64,000 nucleotides of DNA, taken from the NCBI RefSeq assembly GCF_002954405.1, contig NZ_MQWC01000004.1:1911909-1975908 (forward strand), written 5' to 3'. The position numbers and the translations under genes were made by a program. Positions within the stretch are counted from its first letter, which is position 1. Every line of letters starts with the position of its first letter. The notes beneath the pieces are model-generated. The model worked only from the letters and a program-made list of their open reading frames with translations, did not search any database and was not told the origin of the DNA. This document shows, one piece after another, positions 1 through 8,280 of this stretch. This DNA is from Salinibacter sp. 10B (GTDB taxonomy: Bacteria; Bacteroidota; Rhodothermia; Rhodothermales; Salinibacteraceae).

Positions 1-14
1 CGCACCGGCCGGCC

Positions 15-27
15 GGGCGGTTCGCCC
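15..27 (-). terminator. Short GC hairpin after the synthase gene
   Basis: A 5-bp stem GGGCG/CGCCC with a 3-base loop lies just after the stop codon of the minus-strand synthase. No T-run follows, so it is only a weak candidate for transcription termination or mRNA 3'-end protection. Confidence 0.2.
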
Positions 28-28
28 T

Positions 29-1336
29 CTATTCTACCGGCGGCGTGCCGTGGCCGTTGGTGCCGATGACGCCATGCTTCTTCCCGACCCGGCCGAAGGC
101 CTCCAAAATCTGATCGAGTTCGTCGTCGGAGTGCGTGGCCATGTACGAGGTGCGCATCAGCGACTGCCCCTTCGGGACGGCGGGCGGCACCACGGCGTTC
201 ACGAAGACGCCCTCGGCGAGCAGATCGCGCCAGAACCGGAAGCACTGCTCCATGTCCCCCACCACCACCGGGATGATGGGCGTCTCACTCTCCCACACGT
301 CGAAGCCGAGCGCACGGAAGCCCTCGCGCATGTAGTCCGAAATCTCCCAGAGACGCTCCAGCCGCTCGGGCTCATTCTCAAGAATGTCGAGGCATTTCAG
401 CACGGTCGCCACCGTGGACGGTGGCATGGAGGCACTAAAGATGTGGGTGGAGGCCTCGTGCCGAATGTATTCGACCACGTCTTTGTCGCCGACGCAGAAC
501 CCACCAATGGACGAAAAGCTTTTCGAGAAGGTGCCCGTAATCAGGTCCACCTCGTCCTCAAGTCCGAACGTGGAGGCGGAGCCGTGTCCGCCCGGTCCAA
601 TGACCCCGATGGCGTGGGCATCATCCAGCATGAGCGCCGCGTCGAACTCCTCTGCCAGCTCCAACAGCTCCGGCACCTGGGCAATCTTGCCGCTCATGGA
701 GAAGACGCCGTCGGTGGCAATCAGTTTGCCGGCGTCCGGCTTTTCCTCGTGCGCCCGCTCCAGCATGCCACGCAGGTGCTCCATGTCGTTGTGCTGGTAG
801 CGGCGCGTCTCTGCCAGACTGGCCTGCGTTCCCGCGACGATGCAGGCGTGGTTGTCTTTGTCGGAAAAGATAATGTCGTTCCGCCCGGCAATCGACTGCA
901 GCACCCCCTCGTTCGTCATGTAGCCGGTGGAAAACAGGACCGCCTTGTCCTTTCCCATAAACTCCGCCAGCCGGTGCTCCAACTCCAGGTGAAGGTCGAG
1001 CGTGCCGTTCAAGAAGCGGCTGCCCGTGCACCCGGTCCCGTACTTGTCGATCGCGTCCTTCGCAGCCTCCTGCACACGCGGATCGGAGGTAAGGCCGAGG
1101 TAATTGTTTGACCCCGCCATGATGACCTCATCCCCATCCATGACGGCCCGCGAGCCTTCACTGTATTCGATGGGTCGAAAATACGGATACAGATCCGCTT
1201 GCTTCACCTTCGCATAGTCGTTGGTGGGATCGAAGAAACGGTGACACTTTTCGAAAAGGGACGGCTCATCGAGGGTGTCCGTCTCCACCTCTTCGGTGTG
1301 CACAAACTCGTGAGGCCGCTTCTGATCAGTCATCAT
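29..1336 (-). CDS. Alpha-oxoamine synthase (serine palmitoyltransferase / cysteate acyltransferase-like)
   Basis: PLP-dependent enzyme of 435 residues that would condense an amino acid with an acyl-CoA or acyl-ACP and lose CO2. The PLP lysine is K272 in TFSKSFSSIGGF. H163 (DNHAC) should stack on the ring, and D239/H241 (DDAHAIG) fit the cofactor-binding site. The N-terminal stretch with YPYFRPIE (about residues 50-57) and the total length match serine-palmitoyltransferase-like members better than glycine C-acetyltransferase or BioF, which are about 390-400 residues. Salinibacter-type bacteria make sulfonolipids from cysteate using an enzyme of this family, so the substrate could be serine or cysteate; the sequence alone does not decide. 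Two Met codons are adjacent at the start, so the second (1333) is also possible. No other lipid gene lies beside it. Confidence 0.85.
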   Translation of the reverse strand: MMTDQKRPHEFVHTEEVETDTLDEPSLFEKCHRFFDPTNDYAKVKQADLYPYFRPIEYSEGSRAVMDGDEVIMAGSNNYLGLTSDPRVQEAAKDAIDKYGTGCTGSRFLNGTLDLHLELEHRLAEFMGKDKAVLFSTGYMTNEGVLQSIAGRNDIIFSDKDNHACIVAGTQASLAETRRYQHNDMEHLRGMLERAHEEKPDAGKLIATDGVFSMSGKIAQVPELLELAEEFDAALMLDDAHAIGVIGPGGHGSASTFGLEDEVDLITGTFSKSFSSIGGFCVGDKDVVEYIRHEASTHIFSASMPPSTVATVLKCLDILENEPERLERLWEISDYMREGFRALGFDVWESETPIIPVVVGDMEQCFRFWRDLLAEGVFVNAVVPPAVPKGQSLMRTSYMATHSDDELDQILEAFGRVGKKHGVIGTNGHGTPPVE

Positions 1337-1751
1337 GTATGCAGGGACGTGATGCGTAAGCGCACGTACGGGCCGGCCAAGACGTCAATTGCCGCCACTG
1401 GTCCGACCCAAAACAGCAGGGATCTAGTCCTCCCTTCTATAGATAGTCGCGGCGACTTCGACGAAGGTAACACGCCAACTGCCGGGGGACATCGCCGCAA
1501 TGGAGCAAGGTCACGCGGTTGCTCGCAAAATGGACTGCCTATGTACGCTTTGGGTCGCGCGCGTGTCCTCCGAACCTTTGACGTTTCTGTTCTTGGAAGG
1601 GCTTCCGTCCCGAATCAGCCGCATTTTGTGAGGCCTTTCACATCCATAGGCCGTCCACACGCCCGCGTCGTCTCGTTTTCGGTGGATCTGTCCTCTGGCC
1701 TCTCGCTCGGCTTCATATATTTTCCATACGCGACGCGAGGCCGTCGGGTCG
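1337..1751. other. Intergenic region, no gene seen
   Basis: This 415-bp stretch separates two minus-strand genes: the DUF5683 gene ends at 1752 and the synthase starts at 1336. It should hold the synthase promoter. Reading frames here on both strands are arginine-rich and lack family features. No clear repeat or RNA was found. Confidence 0.5.
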
Positions 1752-2426
1752 TCAGAACCGGAGCCGAACGCGCATCTCGGCGCCAGTGACGGCCGATCCG
1801 AACACGGGGGCCGTCCGGGGATCCACCGTCGGGTGTACACGGAGGGACAACTCCTCTCCCACGTCGAACGTGAGCAGGTGGGCACTCACGTAGGCGTCCA
1901 GCACGGTGAGGGCGTAGAAGAGTCCAGTGCCCAAAATCGAAAGGTCTCGCTTCCGGCGAAACTGGTCGCGCTGGTTTCGAAGCTCTTGCAGCCGCCACTG
2001 GTTCGACTCCGGCTGGGCTCCGACGAAATCTTTCACCTCCTGATACTGCCCTTCGTAGCGCTGGTACTCGTTGGTCTGGCGGTTTCCTTCCTGCACGTCC
2101 TTCTCCTGAATGCCGTAGAGGTGGGCACGCTGAAACAACTTGTACCGTCGGTGCGCCCGGTACACCCGTGCCCCCAGCGCAGCGAAGCCCGCGTACACAA
2201 AGGGGAGTTTCAGATACTGGCGGTTGTAGAGCTGGCCCCATCCCGGCACGGCCGCCGCCCGCCACAGGGCGTTTGGGGGCGAATGGTCAGGCGAGAAGCC
2301 TTTGGCCTTGAGAATCTCGGCGCGAACGCTGTCGGGCTGGGCGTGGCTCTTCGTACCTCCGCCGAGGCCAATCCCCAGTACGAGGAGCAACGCGACGGCG
2401 ATATGCAAAACGCGACGTACAGACAT
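1752..2426 (-). CDS. DUF5683 membrane/exported protein
   Basis: A 224-residue protein with a hydrophobic N-terminal signal (about residues 1-29, possible cleavage after SHA). The DUF5683 signature follows: PGWGQLYN at 61-68 and a hydrophobic KLPFVYAGFAALG segment. The middle (about residues 95-150) is charged and probably helical. The C-terminus is beta-rich and ends in alternating hydrophobic residues and Phe, like an outer-membrane strand. The function of DUF5683 is not known. In Bacteroidota it often sits directly downstream of parB, as here, with a 67-bp gap, so it is probably co-transcribed with parAB. A link to chromosome segregation or envelope growth is suggested only by this conserved neighbourhood. 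Confidence 0.75.
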   Translation of the reverse strand: MSVRRVLHIAVALLLVLGIGLGGGTKSHAQPDSVRAEILKAKGFSPDHSPPNALWRAAAVPGWGQLYNRQYLKLPFVYAGFAALGARVYRAHRRYKLFQRAHLYGIQEKDVQEGNRQTNEYQRYEGQYQEVKDFVGAQPESNQWRLQELRNQRDQFRRKRDLSILGTGLFYALTVLDAYVSAHLLTFDVGEELSLRVHPTVDPRTAPVFGSAVTGAEMRVRLRF

Positions 2427-2493
2427 GGCACAACGGTCGGGGACCCGAAATCGACCAGAGACACGGACACAGACAGAACCCGCCCGCCTCCCG

Positions 2494-3459
2494 TTAGTCT
2501 CCCATCATCAGTTCGACGAGGCGTTCGAGATCCTCCTCGGAGTAGTACGAGATTTCGATGCTCCCCTCTCCGTCCTTCTTGTGGGTAATCTGCACCTGCG
2601 TGCTAAAGCGAGAGCGGAGCTTGCTTCGATAGTCGTCGAGCTGAAGCTCGTCGCGGTCCGGCGCGGCCGAGGTAGAGGGGGAGGTCTCGTCCTCCTCGTC
2701 GTCGGCGTCATCGCCCTGCTCCTCGTGCCAGTGGCGCGCCCGTTGCTCCACCTCTCGCACCGACAGGTCCTCCTCGATGGTCTCCTCCAGAAGGGCGACC
2801 TGGGCCTCTTCGTCGTCCATCGCAATGAGGGCGCGGGCGTGTCCCATGGCGACCTCCTTGTCGCGCAGGGCTGCCTGCACGCGGGGCGGGAGACGCAACA
2901 GGCGAAGGAAATTGGAAACCGTCGCCCGGCTCTTGCTCACCTTCTCGGACACCTCCTCCTGCGTGAGCCCACACTCCTCCATGAGTCGCTGGTACCCGAG
3001 GGCCACCTCAATCGGATTCAGCTCCTCCCGCTGAACATTTTCCACCAGCGCCATCTCCAGCATTTCCTCAGAGCTGGCCTTTCGGATAAAGGCCGGCAGC
3101 CGTTCGATGCCCGCGCGGCGGGCGGCCCGCAGTCGCCGCTCTCCCGAAATGATCTCGAACTGGCCGTCGCCGAGCGCCCGAACCGTAATGGGTTGAATCA
3201 CGCCAAGTTCTTCAATGGAGGCGGCGAGCTCGTCGAGCGCCTCCTCCTTGAATTCCTGACGCGGCTGGTACGGATTCGGTCGAATGCGCTCAATGGCCAC
3301 CTCCGCCACGCGCCCCAGCATCCGGGTGCCGTCCTCAAACTGATAGAGCTGGCTCTCGGACACGTCCTCGCCCCCCTCCGCCTGGTCGGCGTCTTGCTCC
3401 TGTTCCTCGGAGGGAATGAGCGCGTTCAGTCCTTTGCCAAGTGCGGAATTGTCAGCCAT
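2494..3459 (-). CDS. parB: Chromosome partitioning protein ParB/Spo0J
   Basis: ParB of 321 residues, the CTP-dependent DNA clamp that loads at parS and drives origin segregation with ParA. Features in order: the N-terminal LGKGLNALI (7-15), which in this family stimulates the ParA ATPase; NPYQPR (62-67); the CTP-binding motif GERRLRAAR (106-114); ENVQREELNP (140-149); and the helix-turn-helix around 166-190 (TQEEVSEKVSKSRATVSN). An acidic linker rich in Asp/Glu (about 240-270) precedes the C-terminal dimerisation region. It follows parA on the same strand with a 100-bp gap holding a long inverted repeat. No match to the usual palindromic parS sequence was seen in the window. Confidence 0.95.
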   Translation of the reverse strand: MADNSALGKGLNALIPSEEQEQDADQAEGGEDVSESQLYQFEDGTRMLGRVAEVAIERIRPNPYQPRQEFKEEALDELAASIEELGVIQPITVRALGDGQFEIISGERRLRAARRAGIERLPAFIRKASSEEMLEMALVENVQREELNPIEVALGYQRLMEECGLTQEEVSEKVSKSRATVSNFLRLLRLPPRVQAALRDKEVAMGHARALIAMDDEEAQVALLEETIEEDLSVREVEQRARHWHEEQGDDADDEEDETSPSTSAAPDRDELQLDDYRSKLRSRFSTQVQITHKKDGEGSIEISYYSEEDLERLVELMMGD

Positions 3460-3494
3460 ACTGAGTAGGCGTCAAGGATGGGGAGTACGTTGAC

Positions 3495-3544
3495 GCGTGC
3501 CGCGTGAGGCGAAGTCTCAACAAGCATCCCCTCACGCGGCACGC
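3495..3544. repeat. 15-bp perfect inverted repeat between parA and parB
   Basis: The arms GCGTGCCGCGTGAGG (3495-3509) and its exact complement (3530-3544) enclose a 20-base loop. As RNA this is a very stable stem between the parA stop and the parB start. No T-run follows on the minus strand, so a classical terminator is unlikely. It could set the ParA:ParB ratio by partial termination, protect an mRNA end, or bind a protein. Confidence 0.7.
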
Positions 3545-3559
3545 AGCCGCCTCACGGAT

Positions 3560-4477
3560 CTACAGAGAGAAGTCGTCTGCCGGCGTTGTGGATCCCTCTT
3601 CGGGCTCGGACGACTCATTGCCGATCTCTTCGGAGACGCTGCCGTCCCCGTCGGACGTTCCAGAAGCCTCCTCCGTCTCCTCCTCGCCGTTGGTGTGGTG
3701 CTGCTCCAGAAACTCCTGGTTGTGCTCTAAAATTTCGCGGGCCAGGGCCATGTAGTTTTTCGCGCCCTTGCTGGAGGCCTCGTACAGGAGGGCGGGCTTG
3801 CCAAAACTGGGCGCCTCCGAGAGCCGCACATTCCGCTGGATGATGGTCTCGAACACCTTCTCGTCAAAGTACCGGCGCACCTCCTGAGCGACCTGGTTCG
3901 ACAGGCGCAGGCGCGTGTCGAACATCGTGAGCAGCACGCCTTCGATTTCCAGGTCGGGGTTCAGGTGCTGACGTACGATCTTGATGGTGTTGAGCAGCTG
4001 CCCGAGCCCTTCCAGCGCAAAGTACTCCGCTTGCACCGGAATCAGGACGGAGTTGGCTGCCGTGAGCGAGTTGAGCGTCAGCAACCCGAGCGACGGCGGG
4101 CAGTCGACAACAACGAAATCGTACTTCCGCCGGACCCGCGGAAGCCGGTTGCTCAAAATCTTCTCCCGCTGCATCTCGTCGATCATCTCGATCTCGGCCC
4201 CAACGAGGTTGATGTGGCTCGGGATCACGTCGAGAAACGGCATCTCGGTCGTAATCACCGCCTCGCTGGCCGGCACCTCTCCAATGAGCACCTCATAGAT
4301 AGACGCCTCAATCTCCTCGGCCTCCAAACCAACGCCGGAGGTGCAGTTGGCCTGTGGGTCGATGTCGAGGAGCAACGTGGAATGTTCGGTGGCGGCCAGG
4401 GAGGCCGCCAGGTTGATGGCCGTCGTGGTTTTCCCGACGCCTCCCTTCTGGTTTGCAATGGCAATGACTTTGCCCAT
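3560..4477 (-). CDS. parA: Chromosome partitioning ATPase ParA/Soj
   Basis: Deviant Walker-type ATPase of 305 residues that binds DNA nonspecifically and is stimulated by ParB. The deviant Walker A motif KGGVGKTT is at 11-18, with both signature lysines K11 and K16. DPQANCTSG is at about 40-48 and the Walker B region [15 protein letters not shown] at 122-136. The body matches the 250-260-residue Soj type without an N-terminal DNA-binding domain. The final 45 or so residues are an added acidic Glu/Ser/Gly tail, in keeping with a salt-adapted proteome. It is the first gene of the parA-parB-DUF5683 group on the minus strand, divergent from the helicase gene. Confidence 0.95.
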   Translation of the reverse strand: MGKVIAIANQKGGVGKTTTAINLAASLAATEHSTLLLDIDPQANCTSGVGLEAEEIEASIYEVLIGEVPASEAVITTEMPFLDVIPSHINLVGAEIEMIDEMQREKILSNRLPRVRRKYDFVVVDCPPSLGLLTLNSLTAANSVLIPVQAEYFALEGLGQLLNTIKIVRQHLNPDLEIEGVLLTMFDTRLRLSNQVAQEVRRYFDEKVFETIIQRNVRLSEAPSFGKPALLYEASSKGAKNYMALAREILEHNQEFLEQHHTNGEEETEEASGTSDGDGSVSEEIGNESSEPEEGSTTPADDFSL

Positions 4478-5047
4478 AGGTGTACTCGCTCTTTGAGGAA
4501 GGAACCGGCCGAATCGTCCCTACAAAATCGTCGCTGCAACTCCCATCGATCAGCGGACTGAGGGGGTCTCGTGTCTGCTTACGATAACGGGAGCAGAGCG
4601 TCAAGTCGCCCGTGAATCAGAATGCAATTTACGGAACCGCGTGCGTCAATGTCCACCGGAACGGGCGGGGGTCATGCCCTCTTCGCACGGGACCTGCCGC
4701 CGGATCACTCGTTCGACCGCAGGGTTTGACATCATCGGCTGGTTGGGCAATATCGGTCCCAGTACTCGACCGTAAAGGTGAACCGGTGCCCGCCGGGACG
4801 TGTTCGGGCTAATGTGTCTACGTTGAGCGTTGGGCGTTTGGCAATTCGGAGCGCGGGGACGGTTGTCTTTTGTAGGTTGGTCCCCCTCCCCACCGAATGT
4901 TGTCGTTTCCTCGCCTCGGAACTCGTCCGACTTGAGAGACGGAAACACGCGGCACGCATAACGCCCCCCGATGTCTCCAGTCCCCTGCGCCGGTTCGGTT
5001 CTGGATCCTCTCGTTTTCTCTCGCGTCACTGTTCGCTCCCGACTCTC
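4478..5047. other. Divergent intergenic region between parA and uvrD
   Basis: This 570-bp region must contain promoters for parA (minus) and the helicase (plus). On the plus strand, TTGACA at 4726-4731 followed after 17 bp by AATATC (4749-4754) is a weak sigma-70-like candidate. The helicase frame stays open upstream to 4778, but that extension is rich in Arg/Pro and lies outside the conserved protein. No RNA gene was recognised. Confidence 0.45.
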
Positions 5048-7168
5048 ATGGCCCGCCGCATCGTCCTGCGTTCGGAGGAGGACCCCGATCGGCCCTCCCC
5101 GGAAAATCTGACGATCGACTACGAGGAGGAGCTCAATCCACAGCAGCAGGCCGCCGCCACGGCCGGGGACGGCCCCCTCCTCATCGTGGCCGGGGCCGGC
5201 ACGGGCAAGACGCGCACCCTCATCTACCGCCTCGCATACCTGGTGGAGACGGGCACTCGGCCCGAGCAGATCGTGCTGCTCACCTTTACGCGCCGCGCGG
5301 CCAACGACATGACGGCCCGCGCCACCCAACTGCTGGACGGTCGCTGCGAGAAGGTGCAGGGCGGCACGTTTCACGCCTTCTGCCTGCAGGTGCTGCGCCG
5401 CCACGCCGAGGCCCTCGACCTCCCCCGCAACTTTACCGTTCTCGACGCCGCCGACGCGGCCGACGTGCTCAGCGTCCTCCGCGCCCGCGGCGACTATGCG
5501 AGCGGCGAGGAGCGCTTTCCGCAGAAGCGGACGCTCTACAACATGTTCTCGGCGGCCACGAATCGGGACGAGGCCCTCCATGAGGTGCTGGCGAACCGCT
5601 ACCCACAGTACAGCGGCCACCTCCAGGCCCTAACGCAGCTCCAGACGGAGTACCGGCAGTACAAGCAGGCGCACGGCATGCTCGACTTCGATGACCTGCT
5701 GGAGCGTACGCTGGAGCTTTTCGAAAACAACGATGAGATTCGACAACAGGTGGCCGGGCGCTGCAAGCACGTTCTCGTGGACGAGTACCAGGACACCAAT
5801 GCGCTGCAGGCCACCCTCGTGAAGCAGTTCGCGAGCGTTCACGGCAACGTGACCGTGGTGGGCGACGACGCGCAGAGCATCTACCGCTTTCGCGGGGCGG
5901 ACTACAAAAACATCTTCCGCTTTCCGGACGAGTTTCCGAACGCGGAGGTCCTGAAGCTGGAACGAAACTACCGTTCCACCCAGCCGATCCTGGACCTGGC
6001 AAACCACGTCATCGAGCAGGCCGACCGGTCGTACGAGAAGGAGCTCTTCAGCGAGGACGAGGAGGGCGAGTTGCCGGCGCTCGTCCCGGCCGCCGACGGC
6101 GAGATGGAGAGCCGCTTCGTGGCACAGATGATCATGCGGCTCCGCGAGGACGGCGTGCCCCTCAGCGACATCGCCGTGCTCTTCCGCAGCAGCCACAACG
6201 CCTACGACCTGGAGGTGGAGCTAAACCGCCGCAACATCCCCTTCGTGAAGTACGGCGGCCTCAAGCTGAACGAGGCCGCCCACATCAAGGACGTGCTGGC
6301 CCATTTAAAAGTCGCGGAAAACCCACAGGACGCCGCCTCCTGGAACCGGATCCTGCAGCTCATCCACGGCATCGGCCCGAAGACGGCACAAGACCTGATC
6401 GAATGGGCCACCGAAACGGCCGACGATCCGTTCGTGCCGGGCGACCGGACGCCGTTCTCGTCCCGCTACGTCTCGCGCCTGAAGGAGCTGCTGGGCGTGC
6501 TCCGGACCCTCCAGGACCCCGACCTGCCGCCATCCGAGCAGGTGGAAACGGTCCTCGACTACTACCAGCCGATCCTGGAGGCGGAGTACGCGGAGGACTA
6601 TCCCAAGCGGGAGCCCGACCTGGAGCACCTCGCGGGCCTTGCCGCCAACTACGAGAGCCGGCGGCGCTTCCTGGAGTCGATGGCCCTGGACCCGATCGAG
6701 CTGACGGCCCTGGAGCAAGACGCCGCCGAGGACGACGAGCCGCCGCTCGTGCTGTCCACCATCCACTCGGCCAAGGGCCTCGAATTCCACACCGTCTTCC
6801 TGATCCGAGCGCTCGACGGCACGATCCCCTCCCGCCACGCGCTACGCGAAGACGAGGGGGTGGACGAGGAGTTGCGCCTCTTCTACGTCGCCTGCACGCG
6901 GGCGGAGGAGAACCTGTTTATCTCCTACCCGATGACGCAGTACCGGCGCTCCTACGGCGAGTACATGACCGATCCCAGCCGGTTCGTGACGGACATTCCC
7001 GAGGAGGTGCTGGAGCCGGTGCAGCTGGTGGAAGAGGATGCCCCCGACGCCGTGGAGGCCCCGGCGGAGCCCGACCGCCTACCCGAACGTGCCGAGTCAA
7101 GCGACTCGGCTCCCCCTCCAAATCGACCCGACCGCGACCCGACTGAGGCTGACGAACTTCCCTTTTGA
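5048..7168 (+). CDS. uvrD: UvrD/PcrA-type DNA helicase
   Basis: Superfamily 1A 3'-5' helicase of 706 residues, acting in nucleotide excision and mismatch repair and in clearing proteins from DNA. The Q-motif region LNPQQQAA (29-36) precedes Walker A AGAGTGKT (48-55). Further motifs follow: LTFTRRAA (Ia), VDEYQDTN (Walker B, II), GDDAQSIYRFRGA (III), LERNYRS (IV), LSTIHSAKGLEFHTVFL (V) and YVACTRAEENL (VI). The start at 5048 is chosen because it gives a normal N-terminus about 30 residues before the Q motif; an in-frame upstream extension of 90 codons looks non-coding. The C-terminal tail (about 640-706) is acidic and Pro-rich instead of the usual PcrA Tudor-like end. Confidence 0.93.
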   Translation: MARRIVLRSEEDPDRPSPENLTIDYEEELNPQQQAAATAGDGPLLIVAGAGTGKTRTLIYRLAYLVETGTRPEQIVLLTFTRRAANDMTARATQLLDGRCEKVQGGTFHAFCLQVLRRHAEALDLPRNFTVLDAADAADVLSVLRARGDYASGEERFPQKRTLYNMFSAATNRDEALHEVLANRYPQYSGHLQALTQLQTEYRQYKQAHGMLDFDDLLERTLELFENNDEIRQQVAGRCKHVLVDEYQDTNALQATLVKQFASVHGNVTVVGDDAQSIYRFRGADYKNIFRFPDEFPNAEVLKLERNYRSTQPILDLANHVIEQADRSYEKELFSEDEEGELPALVPAADGEMESRFVAQMIMRLREDGVPLSDIAVLFRSSHNAYDLEVELNRRNIPFVKYGGLKLNEAAHIKDVLAHLKVAENPQDAASWNRILQLIHGIGPKTAQDLIEWATETADDPFVPGDRTPFSSRYVSRLKELLGVLRTLQDPDLPPSEQVETVLDYYQPILEAEYAEDYPKREPDLEHLAGLAANYESRRRFLESMALDPIELTALEQDAAEDDEPPLVLSTIHSAKGLEFHTVFLIRALDGTIPSRHALREDEGVDEELRLFYVACTRAEENLFISYPMTQYRRSYGEYMTDPSRFVTDIPEEVLEPVQLVEEDAPDAVEAPAEPDRLPERAESSDSAPPPNRPDRDPTEADELPF

Positions 7169-7185
7169 GGGGGGTGAGTGTATAG

Positions 7186-7209
7186 GTATGGAAGTATGGA
7201 GGTATGGAA
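7186..7209 (+). repeat. Three tandem 8-bp repeats (GTATGGAA type)
   Basis: Three consecutive octamers, GTATGGAA, GTATGGAG and GTATGGAA, sit 17 bp after the helicase stop codon. They are preceded by the related GTGTATAG and followed by a decayed unit. This is a small simple-sequence tract in the gap before the acetyltransferase. Confidence 0.75.
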
Positions 7210-7341
7210 GTGGGGATGTCCGGGGGAACGTCGCCTCTCGTCGCCCCTTCCTCGAATCCGTACAGCAAGACGGGCGGGGATCCAAGACGTTATCCGTTCG
7301 TGGTTTCACTGCCGTCGCCAATACAATTCCCTCGCTCGGTC

Positions 7342-7833
7342 ATGGATGTTCGTAGCAACCGATCGACGTACGAGGACGCCGAAGCCATAGCGGAATGTCC
7401 TCTCACTATTACGGAGGTTGGCCTCAATCAGCTCGACCTGATCCGGGACCTCAACGTCGAGATCTTCGACGACGAGCACATCATCAACACCTTCGAGCGC
7501 GACGATCTGCTGATGCTGGTCGGGTGGGTAGACGGCACGGCCGTAGGCTTCAAAATCGGATACCAGTTCGACGTCTCGGGCTTCTACAGCGCGAAAGGAG
7601 GGGTAACGGAAGAGTACCGGCGACAGGGCATTGCCCGTGCCCTCCTCTACGCCCTGATGGACGCGGCCCGGTCGCGCGGGTACGAACGGTTTATCTACGA
7701 CACCTTCCCCAACAAGCACCCGGGCATGACGGTGCTGGGGCTCGACGAGGGCTTTCGCGTCATCAAGGCCGACTACAGCCTGCGGTACGAGGACTATCGT
7801 CTCCGCTTCGAACAGTCCTTGACTGACGATTGA
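7342..7833 (+). CDS. GNAT-family N-acetyltransferase
   Basis: A 163-residue protein with the GNAT fold. The acetyl-CoA-binding motif A is in the region VTEEYRRQGIARALL, with the RRQGIA pyrophosphate loop, followed by the helix YALMDAARSRGYERF. A hydrophobic strand with GWVDGTAVGFKIGY precedes it, as in other acetyltransferases. The acceptor (small molecule, peptide or protein) cannot be told from the sequence. The start at 7342 is chosen because the conserved domain begins soon after it; the frame continues upstream through the octamer repeats without protein-like content. It is on the same strand as uvrD, 173 bp downstream, so co-transcription is uncertain. Confidence 0.8.
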   Translation: MDVRSNRSTYEDAEAIAECPLTITEVGLNQLDLIRDLNVEIFDDEHIINTFERDDLLMLVGWVDGTAVGFKIGYQFDVSGFYSAKGGVTEEYRRQGIARALLYALMDAARSRGYERFIYDTFPNKHPGMTVLGLDEGFRVIKADYSLRYEDYRLRFEQSLTDD

Positions 7834-8280
7834 GGCGTCCTCAGGAGCATTTTTCATGAGGGGGAGTCCCATTTAGGGGGCAACGCCTCCCTCTGTACTC
7901 AATCTGTGGTGAGAGAATTTCGCTTCTCTCTTCCTCGACGATGTCCCGTCCCTCTCCTCCAGCTACCGGGGGGCCTCCTCCTTTCTATGCGCTGCTTGCC
8001 CCAACTGGCCTAGAGGCACCACAGGCAAATGGGATTCTCTCCCGGACGCATCTAATCTGAGCCAAACACTGCCCCTTTCCCCTCCAAAAGGGGATCTGTG
8101 GAATCCCGAAAGGGTCGTACTTGCACCATGCCACCGGCCCGCCCGAATTGGAGGCCTCCCTATCGCTCCGCCCCAGTCCAAGCCTGCTCGTGCCTGTGCG
8201 TACCGAGTGGTCTGACGTCCGGTCGCCTGCGGCATAAGCATGTGTCCACTACTTTCCACTGGCCGTGTCCTCCACGTCCT
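7834..8280. other. Intergenic region, no gene seen
   Basis: This 447-bp stretch lies upstream of an exported protein. A 7-bp hairpin CCCCTTT/AAAGGGG occurs at 8072-8093. The frame of the following gene stays open upstream to 8098, but without a signal peptide or domain. No RNA or promoter could be assigned. Confidence 0.45.

Noticed and set aside
50-1111. Plus-strand open frame of 353 codons
   Set aside because: It is antisense to the alpha-oxoamine synthase, which has complete catalytic motifs; the frame is rich in Arg, His and Val repeats and lacks any family pattern.
2302-3468. Plus-strand open frame of 388 codons
   Set aside because: It lies opposite parB, whose motifs are all intact, and reads as Leu/Val/Arg low-complexity sequence.
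3460-4600. parS centromere sites near parAB
   Set aside because: No sequence close to the usual 16-bp parS palindrome was found; the hairpin between the genes does not match it.
4778-5047. N-terminal extension of UvrD
   Set aside because: The 90 upstream codons are Arg/Pro/Ser-rich and unlike helicase N-termini; ATG at 5048 gives the expected length.
4646-5620. Minus-strand open frame of 324 codons overlapping uvrD
   Set aside because: It is antisense to the helicase Walker A region and has no recognisable domain.
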